Below are positions 45,126 to 57,137 of a DNA stretch of 64,000 nt, in pieces. Location: contig QYRS01000004.1 of assembly GCA_006503535.1 (NCBI GenBank), forward strand, positions 2,790,001 through 2,854,000, in the 5' to 3' direction. This DNA comes from Arthrinium phaeospermum. Lineage: Eukaryota; Ascomycota; Sordariomycetes; Amphisphaeriales; Apiosporaceae. Each line of letters opens with the position of its first letter. Position 1 is the stretch's first letter. The translations under genes and the position numbers were made by a program. Below the pieces are notes generated by a model. That model was not told the DNA's origin. It ran no database searches and saw nothing but the letters and a program-made list of their open reading frames with translations.

Positions 45126-47320
45126 TTTGAGATACTACTGATTGATATTGGCGGGTTCCGCTCGTCTCCCCTGTATGTGCAATTTTCTTTCTTTTCGTTG
45201 ATTAAAGGCGAGTATGAGTGAACGTAGGTCGAAGGTAAGAAAAAAAAACAAGAGCCGGCCTGCTGTATTGAATTGAAAAGGAGATCCTTGCTCCTGAGGA
45301 TATGTACGAAGAGAAGAAACAAAAGAATGAGCAATGTCAACACCAGCTCAGAGTAGGTAATACAAAGTAGGTATATTGATGTTGTAAACGAGAAAGAGGG
45401 AGCGCAAGTGCCAAGACGATCCCGAAAGTTAAGTGTTCCTTCCCCAGAATCTTCGCAATGTCATTTCACGTGCGATGCATGCGTAACGTCGCAGTCGATA
45501 AGGGTGAGTCTGCGGCAGACGTGTGACAGGAGCGAGACCCTGAAACCGGGCAAGCCTGCCGCCCGCTTTCGAACTGCCCCCCAAGCCTACCTCAGCCAAC
45601 CCCAAGCAGGGATGCTCCGGGCGCAACGGCAGTCTTTTAGTGGAGCGGCTATGGCACATTGGCACGCTCAGGAACCTTCTGTGTAAGTCTGTTCTTGCGC
45701 CATTCCACTCCCATACTTCGGACGAATTTTGGCAAGACGGTTTTGTCGGGTATTACTTTGCGCAATTGCTTTGTTTCCTCTATATGAACAGATTGATGCT
45801 TGATGCCCGAAACAGCGAAACGCCAAGTCCCAAGCAGATTGCCGTCGCTGCCGATCGCCGTCGTTTTTCTTGTCTCGCCGTGCTGTGCCAATGAGGTGGA
45901 GATCTCACGCCCGAGGAGCCTATCGGTTCAAAGCTTGCAAAGAGCCCAAGGGTGCAGGAAAATAAGGTCCAGAGTCGAGACGACTTTCGGATTGAAATAC
46001 GAATACTAGCCAGCGGAAAGCTTGTCTTCTGATGACTAGCCAGGGCCCAGGAACAGCCGCCAGAGTCCAGACGCTTAAGCGGCAATCGCCGTTCGGGCAT
46101 GCAATTTCGCATTCTGGCAGATTGCTGTCGTCATCCCTGGCCATAGAACGGCGTAATATTCGCTAGGTTTACCAGCGGTAGGGAACGAGAGTCAGAACTC
46201 ATGAGAGAGAAAAGAGGCGACTCGAAACCGGACGACAATCGAGGCCTCCAGATACGGAAGACTCTGATGTCACTGTAAAACAAAACGTCCGGGGATCGTG
46301 AATTATGCCTGATACTGTCTCCTACACACGTCAAGCGAGTGAGAAAGTGAGCGAGTGAGTGGCTCAGCCTTGGGGCGGAAGAAGAGGAGATACTGCCGTT
46401 ATTGCCGTACTCGATGCCCCTGCGCCACCGCTCCGGCGTTTCAAGTTACAGCATATGTATGTGATCGTAGCTCGGGATCCGACCGGCCCCGGATAACGGG
46501 TCGATCAACGACGGGGTCACGGTTGAACCTGACGCCCTCATCTCGCGATCACTGGAAATGCAGATGGCTTATGTCGTGATCTCGTATCTGCCTATCTGCT
46601 GTGTTTATTCGAGCTCGCTCGATGTCGTCACCGTTGGAAGCCAGAGGGTATGTATCAAAGTCGCAAACAGCCATGAACCAGGCGGCAACTTCACAGCCAG
46701 TGCCGGAGAATCCGAGCTGTTACTCTTGTCACCCTTGGGCGTGGACGATATCGCAAGGAGTCCTCAAACGATTGGCTCGTCGGCGCCCAGAGGGACCCTG
46801 TTGGTTGACACATCCCACTCTTCAGCCTCTAAGTGTACCTATCTCACGAAACAATCGAAACTTTGACACTCTGCTGTTAGCAATCTCAACACCTGTTGAG
46901 CGTGGGAAACCTGGCCATGCACTATCTGAATCGCGGCTTCAGGGGACATTGCTTCTGGGCTTGAATCGTCCATCGTGCCATTTAAGGCATTGACGGACCA
47001 CGGGAGGATCATGGATCCATATATCTTACCCTGTGCTTGGGGAAGACCCCTGAGCTCGACCCCCCGTGCCTGCTGAGTGGCGCGGCCTCAACTTGCGGGT
47101 AGCATATGCTGGTGATGGTAGGTTTAACGGTATATTCGGCGTACACAATCTCAGCCTCCTTATAATGCGCAAGTAGAGATGCAATTTACACTGGCCCACC
47201 CATCCGTCCTTGGAGACGTATGTAATGAACCTCGAGAGGCGCGTTATTCTGTACGTATCAACGAAGTATGAATGCCAAAGTGGAACAAGTTTCAATTTGC
47301 TTAACCGAATTTTATGTAGT
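45126..47320. other. Intergenic region, 2.2 kb
   Basis: Only short frames with no coherent splice chain. I see no recognisable gene, RNA or repeat. It separates the conserved core from the sparser right half. Confidence 0.5.
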
Positions 47321-49771
47321 TCAAGCCCTATTCACGGAAGCCTCAATTCGTGGTGCTGCTTGGTCATGGAACGTTCCGTCGTCCGTGTCGGCGCAGGCTG
47401 GGAGTCGGACTTCCGAGTCCGACGTGCTGACTTCAGTACAAGTAGGAGAGACATCCGAGCCATGCAGACTGTGAACTTGGGTTTCGTACGCCACGCCCTT
47501 CACTTCACTACCAGTGGGAGTGTGGTCACCACTTCTAGGCGACCGGACATCACCCCCTTCCCCGCCATCGCACAAATCATCCAGATCCAGACCCGACACG
47601 GGCGTCGGCGGCCTTCGAAGTTTCGGATGCTTCAGGTCCGTGATATCGAGACTTGCCAGCACAGCGTTCGAAGGACTGATGGTGGGAATGGTGGAGGTAC
47701 AGCCTTGCCAGGTGTCGAGGCCGAACTGCTCTTCTGCCTGACGATGGATCTGTAGGTAGGTATTCGACGTCCACTCCAGATACTTGTACGATTTACGGTG
47801 GTACCTCGTGTGAAGACAGCTAGCGATGGGGTCTAGAAGATACGACACGAGGATGATAAGTCCGCCGGTTATGAAGGTGAAGTATAGCCCGAAAATACTG
47901 AACGATGTATGTGCAGTACTTAAGACTTTCTATTCCCAGATATCATATGTTAGAAGGACAACCTATGATAGAAAGGCTCAAGTTGAGAAAGGCTCGTATC
48001 TGAAAATGACTCACCTGGTTTGCGCATAAGGTTTTCTCGTAGTCACTGATGGGAGAATAGCGGAGGGCGTCGAACCCGGGCTCGACAGGCCCGCGTACCG
48101 TATTCACATACGATGCCTGCTGCGCTGCCTGCAGTGTGTTCCACCATTTAGTGACATCGAGCTTCCACTGGTCCTCGGCAATCTCCATGGCTATGCTGCC
48201 GAAGAGGCGATCCGACGACGACAGGGCCTTGGACCGGGTCTGCGATAGCAGCTCGTACAGCACAGAGGGGTTGTAGCCTTCGATCAAGGAGCCCCAGATC
48301 AGGGCACTGCCCCGTGGGTTCCGCGAGGAACCGCGATCCTGGTTCTCCGCGCCAAACTCCCCATCGGTGATGTTGAATAAATGGGCAGCTGCCGTGTATG
48401 CGTCGAGTTCGCTAGCTAGCGGTCCGCAGGCCTCGTCTTTGGGTAACGATGGATTGCACCATTGCCATTGTTGTACACAGCCAAGCGGGGAGGCCGCGAC
48501 GTCAGGACGATACCCTTGGTCGTAGCCTCCGGTAGACGCATACTGTATACGCCGGTAGGGGACGGTTGCTCGGTACCAGTCGTCCGCCGTCCGTTTGTTG
48601 AAGACAACCCCATTGCCCGACAGGAATATGATCTGGACATCCCCGTCGGGTCGTTGGAGTTCAGCCTTTGGCATGAACCCCCCTTCAAGAGCGGGCTTGC
48701 CTTTGATCGTCCGACTGACTTGGGCACTGAGGTTGAGTCAAGGTCAGTAACGGGCCTTAACCGACTTTCACATGCCGAAAAATGTTTGTTGGTGACTTAC
48801 GCAAGCTTGAAATCTTTCCCCCATACCGAGGCCAAGTTGTACCGATATTGCGTTTCAATATCTTCGGCTTGATAGGTGCTTTCGTCTCTTAAAGTGATAT
48901 TGTTCTTGGAGCCCCCGATCATACTGCCATAATTATAAGTGACAAGGGTCTGATTGGATGATGTAACTCTTCTCTCGTAGCCCTCGGTTTTCAACGGTGC
49001 GCAATGCAGCACCTGTCTTTGCTGAAATCTTTGGCCATCGGGCGTATTGAGGCCAAGGTGCTCGCGGCTGTCGATGTAGCCTGTATCTATGAGCAGATTG
49101 GAATTGTTTCTTCGACATAGACCCTCCTGAAAAGGGCAGCCAGCCGTGTAGTTGACGGAACTCGGCAGCTTTGGCACGATGAACCGTTTGCATTCGACCA
49201 TACTAGAACCGGGCTCCTTCGCGTAGCACTGGTCCGCATAGTTCATCGCCGTACTAATTCGCTGGTGCAGGTAGGATGTCATGAGCGTGTTTCCCGCCGC
49301 CGTATTGGAATTGTGTATGAAGCCGCAGTGGTTCGGCCGGAGTAAGACTTCGTTACCCACATCCGTGGAGATACGAGAAGAGAAACTACCGGCTACCACA
49401 AAACTTGAAATACAGATCACCACAAACACGATCAGTAACAACACCCCGTAAAGATGCCGCCGTGTACCTAGTCTGCGCCAGGACCACAAGAGAAGGGCGA
49501 GAGACATAAAGGCAGACTCAGGGCTGGAAGAATTGCATAGAATAATCTGGCGTTGTCGATGAAGAGCATCCGTGGATGCAGGGTCGGAAAACCATCGATG
49601 GAACAGAAAGCAGGAGATGCGCCAGAAACGAGTAGCGACGAATGCTATGAAAAAAGCTGTCAAGGCAATGACATAATTACCATGCTCGCGGTTCAAGGTC
49701 AACGTTTGACCAAGAACTGATCCGCGCGACCAGTTAGTCCAGACACCAAGATATACATCGTTGATATCCAT
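47321..49771 (-). CDS. Large orphan multi-domain membrane protein
   Basis: Exons 49771-48801, 48726-48015 and 47929-47321 encode 763 aa. The introns (74 and 85 nt) have GTAAGT and GTGAGT donors; the second has a CTAAC branch and acceptor GGGAATAG. The start is the ATG at 49771 (MDINDVYLGVWTNWSRG); the frame upstream lacks an ATG. Hydrophobic helices lie at about 30-50, 80-100 and 105-130. A large Cys-rich, N-glycosylatable region follows (Cys near 150, 184, 196, 211, 217; several NxS/T). Another helix sits near residue 570-590 (FSIFGLYFTFITGGLIILVS), then a cytosolic acidic/Ser tail. I recall an expanded fungal family of uncharacterised membrane proteins beginning DVNDVYLGxWxNWSxGxVLG. No function is known to me. 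Confidence 0.85.
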
Positions 49772-51067
49772 GATCTGTATCCAAGGTTGAGACTCGTTAT
49801 TCACATAGGTGACTGTATGATTGAACTCAAACTGGTTTTATATCGCTATACTTTATCGGTGGCCCAGCCTCTTAGGCATCCTATCTTCAAGCAATATCTT
49901 GGGGGCCGTAGCAACGATAGGCAGTCGGACCGCTTGCAGCATCACAACTTCTATTAGATGGGGCTATATTTAGAGGTTTACCTGGGGTATTGGCCAATCT
50001 CTATCTCGAGCGGCAGATAGGGCTGCTACCATGCAGGTAATATCCATTAAACGCACGTGTTGCAGTATCTAACCCTTGCCATGGGCCAGTAGGTAGCATG
50101 TCCTTCGATCGTGCTGCATCGTAGAGCTTCCCCAAAGCAGGGTAGACTTTTTTCCCCTACAAGTTGCCCCCCTCAATCCCCACAATCTGGTTAATTACCT
50201 TCCTCTTCAGGGTTGTTGCGTTTTGTCGTGATTCGTCGACTCCCGTTGCTTACGCCCAGCACCCCGATGCCAAGGGTGCGTCGCCTCAGTTGATTCGAAT
50301 TGGCATGTATGGTAGGTTACTGGGGTGCTGCACCCATGGGATATGCGACTGTACCCTACGGCTTGAATGCTGGGAATGCGGAAACGAAGAACTCCCATAT
50401 CAAATGGCTCGAAGAAGGTGCTGGGCATTACCTAGCAGACACTGAATCCGGCACACAGACTTCATCGCGCCATATAATGCGCTTCTTATTATGATAGGTG
50501 CTGAAAAGCAATGGCCATCTTAAAATGCTAGATTAGAAGAAGTATCAAGCCTTGTCGCCTGTCAACGGTATAGTTTTGTACCACTCACATATCAGAGAAC
50601 ATACAGGATGCCTAGTATTTAGCAAGGTACAGTTGAATGCGACAGGTTTTGGCTGTTCAAGCATCCATATATATATCTACTCCGTATATATAAGACTATT
50701 AAGCAATAGCTGTCCTCACTCCCCCTTTCCCGTGTCCTCAAAACAGCATCCTTCCATGGATACTTTCCTAAAAGCCACAGAGAGTTAGCTATGGCATAAC
50801 TTTGGATAGCAGAGCCCGCCGAACAACAGCAAGTAGAAGTTATAGAAGCGGCCTTCACTGAATGATGTTGAGACAAGTACCTATGCAGAGTCGCAATGCC
50901 TGGAAGCTAAGAAACTTCTAGTAACCCACGGATTGAGATACTGCTAGGTGTGTGGAAAGCCAGTTTATTAGGAACTTGCCAGCCGGCAAGGAAAGGTCTT
51001 TTACAGGTGCCATATAATGAATAACCCATGTCGTCAGTGAATCATATCCCAAAAGAACTAAAGCCTA
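49772..51067. other. Intergenic region, 1.3 kb
   Basis: Contains a TA-rich microsatellite-like stretch (about 50668-50695). A frame at about 50164-50500 shows a few protein-like segments but no supported start, splice chain or family match. I do not call a gene. Confidence 0.45.
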
Positions 51068-52332
51068 TTACAGAAGGAAGACGCCGAAAAGAGCCGCCGC
51101 CATGACCACACCTCCCGACACCACGCCAGACAACCCCATCGTGCCCGCCAAAGCCGCCGAGCTCTCGTACGAAGCCTGAGCCGAAGCCGCGACCGACTGC
51201 GCACTGGCGACCGCCACCGACGCCTTGGACCGGTCGTCGCCCGTCGCCGTGGCCGCGACCTTCTCGTAGCTGGACGCGACGCTCTCGGCGCTCTTGACCG
51301 CCTCGCTTGCGTGCTTGGTGGCCGAGTCGGCCGCCGTCGCCGCGACGCTCTCGGCGCTGGCCGCGACCGACTCGCCGTGGCTCACGGCCGACTGCCCCGC
51401 GGTGGCGGCCACGCTCTCGGCGCTCTTGACCACCTCGGTGGCGTGCTTGGTCGCCGAGTCCACGATCGACTGCCAGTCCTCGCGCTTGCCGAACCGGGCC
51501 GCGAGGCTCGTGGCCGCGGCCTGGGCCCGGGACGCCGCCGCCAGGGCCGCGGCCTCGGCGTCCTGCCAGCTGTCGCGCTTCTGCTGCTGCGAGTTCTTCG
51601 CGGCGACTTGGTTGGCGTTGGCGACCGCTGCGCTTGCTTGGGCGAGCGCGGAAGCGACATCGTCCTTCCATCTGTGGATTTGTTTCATCAGTCTCGCAAT
51701 ATTCACGACGGGGAATGAACCATCGTCGGGGCGGGTAGTACACCGAAGACGCCATGGTTGGCGTCTCAGGGGGTTGGGGCGATTCAAGTGGATGTTTGCA
51801 CACTTACCCGTCGCCAGCTGCGGCGGCTGATGCCTGTGCAAGAGCGGATGATACATCCTGCTGCCAGTCGCGCTTCCCGAATTGCTCAGCGATCTTGGAA
51901 GCCTCGGCCTGTGCGGCGGAGGCGGCAGCCAGTGCAGCGGCTTTGTCGTCCTGCCACTTCAAGACATATAAATTAGTAAATTGATGCCATTGGTTTTGAT
52001 ATAGCAGCTAGTATTGGGAGTGCTAAATCTGGCAGATGGGAAAAAAGAATTTGGTATGAATTGATTTGAGACTTCAATTTTAATTGGACCTAGGGACAAG
52101 ACGGAAAAGGGGGTAAGGAGTGAAGACAACGTACGTCTCGCTTGCCGTTCTGGGCGGCAATAGAGCTGGCCATGGCAGCAGCAGAGGAAGCAACAGCGAG
52201 AGCAGAGTCCCTCGCGCTTTGCCAGTCCTGGCGGTCCACGAGAACCGGTGCTGGAGTGATTCTGGGAGCCGGCTGGGCCGCGTTTGCTACGGCCAGGCCA
52301 GCTACCATCACGGAGGATGCCACGAAGTGCAT
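51068..52332 (-). CDS. Kex2-type repeat precursor protein, Ala-rich
   Basis: Exons 52332-52135, 51956-51808 and 51671-51068 give 316 aa. Introns are unusually long for this window (178 and 136 nt). A signal peptide opens the protein (MHFVASSVMVAGLAVANA). Then come repeats that begin DWQ or DSWQ, continue as an Ala/Ser-rich helix and end in Lys-Arg: KR at about 64-65, 94-95, 147-148 and 178-179, three of them preceded by Gly. The exon 1/2 junction restores GKRDWQ, which supports the model. Residues 180-290 hold longer Ala/Ser/Val amphipathic repeats (SATKHA(T/S)EVVKSAESVA). The last 20 residues are hydrophobic and fit a GPI-anchor signal. Lys-Arg sites are Kex2 targets in the Golgi, so secreted peptides of about 30-50 residues are predicted. 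Confidence 0.82.
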
Positions 52333-54400
52333 GTTTACTATATTGAAGAACTGGGTATATGTGTTTTAGAAGATGGACTGAGAGTGCCGGAACCCGAGAT
52401 TGGACGAAGATATGTCTAATTGCGGATGATAAAGTGGATGGGGAATGGGATATATTAATGGTCTTTTCTTCTTTTGTCACTGGCTACTGTGGAAGTTGAG
52501 GGTCCAACTGTGGTTTGCGACACAACGCGTACTTTATAAGACATGGGCAATGTTGGGTTCCAACACAGGCAGTGCGATAACTACATACCATCTACGCGCT
52601 GGTGGATGAGGTGGGTGGCAGCGCATTCGGCACTATAACAACGCTCCTGACGACAGGGCTCGCCGCCGGTGTCGATATTGTGGAGGATAGCGTTCGCCTG
52701 TCCTGACCCGAGCGGCTGGCACTGATCATCGTGAAGTGCGCATCATACTTCCAGGGTGTATGGGTCTCCAGATGTGCTCTCCTACTCTCAAATACATACC
52801 TGCGTACTAGACTGGCCACACACACTACTGTAAAGGCATGTCCTGCAAAGTCAAAGATGCGATTGAGTACTGCCGATCATTTTGTGCTTAGGCCAAAGAT
52901 CACCCTCCTCGGGACTCCTCAAGAGTTTGGGCCAGGTACCATCAAGGCAAGTTATTCCTGGATGCGGTGTCTGAGCCATGGGGTACTCCCGATACCTGAC
53001 GATACCCACAGTCTGTCGGCCATTGGCAGGGGATGGAACCGTGTCAATACCTAGATCAGAAGTCGAATCCTCTCTAGTCACTGAGATCACCTCGGAGACG
53101 GTCACTCCCGGTGTGGGCTGCGAAGGAGTCCGTTGTTCCGAGGTGCTGGATTCGTGCATAGCTGCAAAGCGTCGTCAGGCCTTAGCTTACGCCAATGGCA
53201 GTTTGAAAACCCAAACCGACAAGTCGAGGGAGATCGCGATACCGATCGCAAAGAAGCTCTAATTCCACCGAAAACCGCCCGGTACGGTGGTCAGCCATGA
53301 TCTTAGCGCTTGAGAAACGGGGTGTGATGGAGGCTACGTTAAGTACTTTGCAGTACCGACCTAAGGTTCGTAAGTGGCGGCAAGTGCGATTCCGCTTTTC
53401 GTACTTTCCTTCTCTCATTGCAACTGCGACTGCGATCTACGATTCCATCAAGTTCAGATGGCAAGAGGAACCCACGACGCTAGCCTGGATCTATGTTCAA
53501 TCAATTGCATGCCTAATCTGGCTCTGTCCTTGAATTTGTTTATACTACAGATTACTAGGTACATACATATGTGGTCGGGAAGATTCTGAAGATCTGCAAC
53601 ACTAGTGACGAGTATACAAGCAGCCAAAAGAAAGTACACATCTTGCCGGGACTGTCGATCATTCCACCATCATCTCCCAAACGGGAACACAGCCGTACTA
53701 CAGCGCAACCTTATTGGCGCTGATGCAACTCCTCGGGATTATAGCCCGTCTCCATGCGGAATTCCTTCGCCGGACTGTCCCCCACACCAGCTCAGCTCAG
53801 CTCTGAATGCCCTCCACTCCACATGCGCGTGTTGACGCAAGGATACGCCTTTTCGCCCTAACCGTACACGACCGTTTGATGGCTGCGACAGGAGCTGAAA
53901 ATTAGACGCTGCTGTAGGTAGATGGGTTCACTGTCGTCACTGTGGATAGGAACACCGAGCAACATCCACATGCGACTTAGCTAGCCTGTAGTAAAAGCAC
54001 CATGTTACCAGTCCACCGACTAGTTGTTACCAGGCTGTCATCAAACGAACAGGGGGGACACGGCAAGGTCTTGGCCATCCCTCTCCCGTCTCAGTAAGTC
54101 TTCAGCCCCAGATCCTGTGCGGGTTGCGCTTGTTAATGCGTGATACTGGTAGGACTTGCTCTTCAGAGGATGTCCCACAAGCCAATCAGCATCCGCAGGA
54201 CAGTAACAAGCCCTCTCCGGTGAGATGAATTGCGCCCAGGAGGTTAGATGTGCTGCCATAAGCACGCACGGCATGTGTGAGTCCGAATGGCATCCAACTC
54301 ATCTGGCAGCCACTTCGGGCCTCCATGCAACCACTTCGGGATATTGATGATAAGCTTTTGTGAGGCTTGATGAGTCTCATTCCCTTCGGACTTGGCAATA
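52333..54400. other. Intergenic region, 2.1 kb
   Basis: No gene that I can support. A minus-strand stretch (about 53159-52600) has protein-like composition in more than one frame but no consistent splicing. It could be a decayed gene; left uncalled. Confidence 0.4.
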
Positions 54401-55267
54401 TCACAAGGCCAAGAACTCAGAGTCTGGATCAATCTCACGCAGGCTGGCCTCTTCATCGGGCATGCCAATGTGCTCGTATTCGTAATGAAGCCACTCCGGC
54501 GGCCGGTGTGCGAGAAACGCCCGGCTCTGTTGATCCCAAGAAAAGTCGGCTGACCACGGGATGTAGCGCGGCCAGCTGGCGTATCTTGCGTTATGGTCCA
54601 GGAAACACTCCCAGCTCATCCAGCTCTTGATCGGGGGCTTGCGTTGGCGGTATCGGTAGATGTAATCGAAGTCTTCTGTGGTGTCCCGGAGCGGGCAGTC
54701 GTCGTACATGTGCGCCCTGGCCAGGTTGCACTTGGGGCAGCCATCTATCCGGCCGCCTTCGTCCACTGGGCCCACACAGTCTCGTATCGTGTGTCCCTCT
54801 CGATTGCAGTTTCCACATATTATCGACTTGGAACGGCGAGGCATTCTCGGTCGGGGTGCCGCGTTGACTATGCCCATTGGAGGGGACTGGCTTCTCTCCT
54901 CGCTACTTGTAGTTGAACCTCCGGAGGATGAAGACTTTCGGCCTGAAGGACCTGAGACGTTTCTCACTACTATCTCGAGGAAGTCATTCTCCCCAGCCGC
55001 CACGAGGTTATATAGGGACTGTTCTGACATGCGCACCTGAGCAGGGCCATTTCGGTGAAGAGATAAACCCTTCTGTAGGACCACCGAGAGCGCATGCAGT
55101 GACTCCCAATGCTCGCTGTCGCCTGAAATGGACGGGCTATACAGTGTCGAATCGGACATGCCTGGTGACATCACTGAAGGCGCCATTTGGGGTTCTACTT
55201 GGGGCTCTTTGGGAATCGCGTGGCCGCTGACTGTCTGAGACAACATGGCGAAGAAGTCTGAAAACAT
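54401..55267 (-). CDS. CCHC zinc-knuckle protein
   Basis: A single exon of 288 codons from ATG 55267. The N-terminal 110 residues are Ser/Pro-rich. A Ser-rich linker and basic RPRMPRRSKS precede a canonical CCHC knuckle (CGNCNREGHTIRDC, about residues 150-163). A second, variant knuckle follows (CPKCNLARAHMYDDC). The C-terminal 90 residues are rich in Trp, Tyr and Arg (KSWMSWECFLDH, YIPWSADFSWD), suggesting a folded domain. Zinc knuckles bind single-stranded nucleic acid, so an RNA-binding role is likely. There is no reverse transcriptase or gag-like region, so it is not evidently a retroelement. Confidence 0.82.
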   Translation of the reverse strand: MFSDFFAMLSQTVSGHAIPKEPQVEPQMAPSVMSPGMSDSTLYSPSISGDSEHWESLHALSVVLQKGLSLHRNGPAQVRMSEQSLYNLVAAGENDFLEIVVRNVSGPSGRKSSSSGGSTTSSEERSQSPPMGIVNAAPRPRMPRRSKSIICGNCNREGHTIRDCVGPVDEGGRIDGCPKCNLARAHMYDDCPLRDTTEDFDYIYRYRQRKPPIKSWMSWECFLDHNARYASWPRYIPWSADFSWDQQSRAFLAHRPPEWLHYEYEHIGMPDEEASLREIDPDSEFLAL

Positions 55268-55483
55268 GCTGGAGAATTATCGCTGCGATTGCAGAAAACA
55301 GAAACAATGAGCTTAACGGGCACAAAGAAGGGGACAAGGGGGATTACTATTATTATCAGAGGCCATAGAAACGTTCACCAAACCACGTTTTGGATTCAAA
55401 CAAAGGGTCATCTCGAAACGAATTTGATTAGTCGTGTTATATACAAACTAAGAGAATGGGAGGAGGTTCGGATGGAATTAGGG

Positions 55484-57137
55484 TTAGGTTGAGTGTTTGG
55501 CCTCATGAAGGCGAATCTGCACGCCCGTGCCCGAGCGATTCTCGATGGCGTGGTGAAGCCTGATTCGCCCATCGCCTTGCTCCATGTTCTCGATGCGGTC
55601 ATATTTTTGACAGAAACGAGACACGATGTAGCTGACTTCCTGACGGCCGAATTGTTCTGTTAAGCGGAGGTTGGGTGTTAGTAAAGCATCCATCCAGGGT
55701 TGATTTAGGTTTTAAGGGTCACGGGTCAGGGGTAAATAGGTAGGTAGAGTTCAACGTACGGCCTAAACACTTCCGCGCACCGGCGCCAAATGGGATGAAT
55801 TCCCAGCCCGGGCGGTGGGTGGCCCATCGCTCCGGCCGGAACTCGTCGGCATCCTCGCCCCAGATGTCCTTGCGGTGCTGCATGGCGTACAGCGGGACCA
55901 GGATCTGGGTCCCCTTGGGGACGAAGATCTTGGACTTTCCGTCGGGCCCGCCGCCGACGGGCAGGACCGTATCCCGCTGGGCGCGGCGCTCGTTCAGGGG
56001 GATGACGGTGGCGATGCGCAGCGACTCGTTGATGACCCACTGGATGTAGTTGAAGTTGTTGAGGGCGCGGAAGTCGGCCTGGTGGGCGCCAAACTGCGCC
56101 AGCACGGCGGCGCGCAGCTGCTCGTAGACGGCCGGGTGCCGGGCCAGGAAGTAGAAGACCCAGCCCAGCAGGCAGCCCGTCGTGTCGCGCCCCGCGATCA
56201 GGACGTGCAGGGTCTCGTTCCGGAGCTCCCGCGCGTCCTGCGTCTCCTTGGCGAGCTCGCTGAGCAGGTTGTACCGGCCGCCGCTCGGCCGCGTCTTCTC
56301 GGCCTTCTCGGTTTTGTTGGCCAGGCGCTCGGCTACGATGGAGTCGGCGAAGTCGTGGATGGTGTCGCAGTGCTCCTTGAACTCTTTGCTGTTCAGGAGC
56401 CAGTAGAACTTGGCGAGGGCGCCGCGCTTGTCGATCCACACTTTGGCCTCGTTGAAGTGGTGGTCGATTTCCTGGCCGTTCTTGTCCGTGATGGCGCCGC
56501 CCTTCTTGAGCGTGTGCGTGGAGCGCCCGAAGATGAAGTCGGTCGACGTGTCCAGGGTCAGTTTGAACAGGAGCGGGGCGAGGTCAAGGGTTTCGGTCCA
56601 TCCCGTCGACGAATCGGCCGGGAGAAGCGCGTAGAGGTTCTGTAGATGCTCTTCCTCCAGGTTCGGGTCGCTGATCATCTCCCGGGAGAACTGAGGCCGT
56701 AGCAGGGTCCGACTGTGTTTCCAGATGTCGCCACGGCTGGTGAAGATGCCCTTGCCGAGTAGGGGCATCCAGCTGGCCTGCCGCGTGTCGCTGATATCAA
56801 AGTCCGGGCTCGTGAAGAGGGCCCGGCAGTTCTCGGGGTCGCGGGTGACGAACAGCTCGTAGTCCAGGATGGGCACCTTGACCGTGTGGCAGTCGGGCCC
56901 GCAGGCGTTCATCGTGTCGACGACGAACTGGGGGCCCCGGTCCTCCTTGGTCGCCCGCATCGACTCGCGCAGGACCGAGTTGCCCAGCAGGTTCTTGCTG
57001 CGGATCACGGGGGGCGACTGGCACCCCAGCGCGGCGGCTTTCGCATTATTGCGACGCTTCCGCAGCTTCGACTTGGCGACGGTGTAGGCCAGCAGAACGG
57101 CGAGGAGGAACAGGGTAGCCTTGGCGTAGCGATGCAT
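55484..57137 (-). CDS. CYP52-like cytochrome P450
   Basis: Exons 57137-55760 and 55656-55484 encode 516 aa. The start is ATG 57137 (MHRYAKATLFLL); the open frame further up lacks an ATG. An N-terminal membrane anchor lies at about 5-22 with a basic stop (KSKLRKRRNN). P450 signatures are complete: I-helix IAGRDTTG (about 311), ESLR, RPERW, and heme loop FIPFGAGARKCLG (Cys about 455). The 103-nt intron falls two codons after the heme cysteine; the join gives CLGQQFG, typical of CYP52 fatty acid/alkane hydroxylases. The likely reaction is NADPH-dependent omega-hydroxylation of fatty acids or alkanes in the ER. Subfamily assignment needs a tree. Confidence 0.93.

Noticed and set aside
50164..50500. 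A possible small gene or decayed gene on the plus strand
   Set aside because: A few protein-like segments in different frames but no credible start, splice sites or family match.
51068..52332. A ustiloxin/dikaritin-type RiPP cluster, because of repeated KR sites
   Set aside because: No UstY-like (DUF3328) or tyrosinase-like gene is present in the window, and the repeat cores are long Ala-rich helices without the short Tyr-containing cores expected.
52592..53159. A possible decayed membrane-protein gene on the minus strand
   Set aside because: Protein-like pieces in two frames could not be joined with acceptable splice sites.
55478..55492. TTAGGGTTAGG-like telomeric repeat
   Set aside because: Only a single partial match inside an intergenic stretch next to a P450 gene; not an interstitial telomere array.
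55815..56645. A 276-codon plus-strand open frame over the CYP52-like gene
   Set aside because: Antisense shadow; low-complexity Val/Gly/Asp composition.
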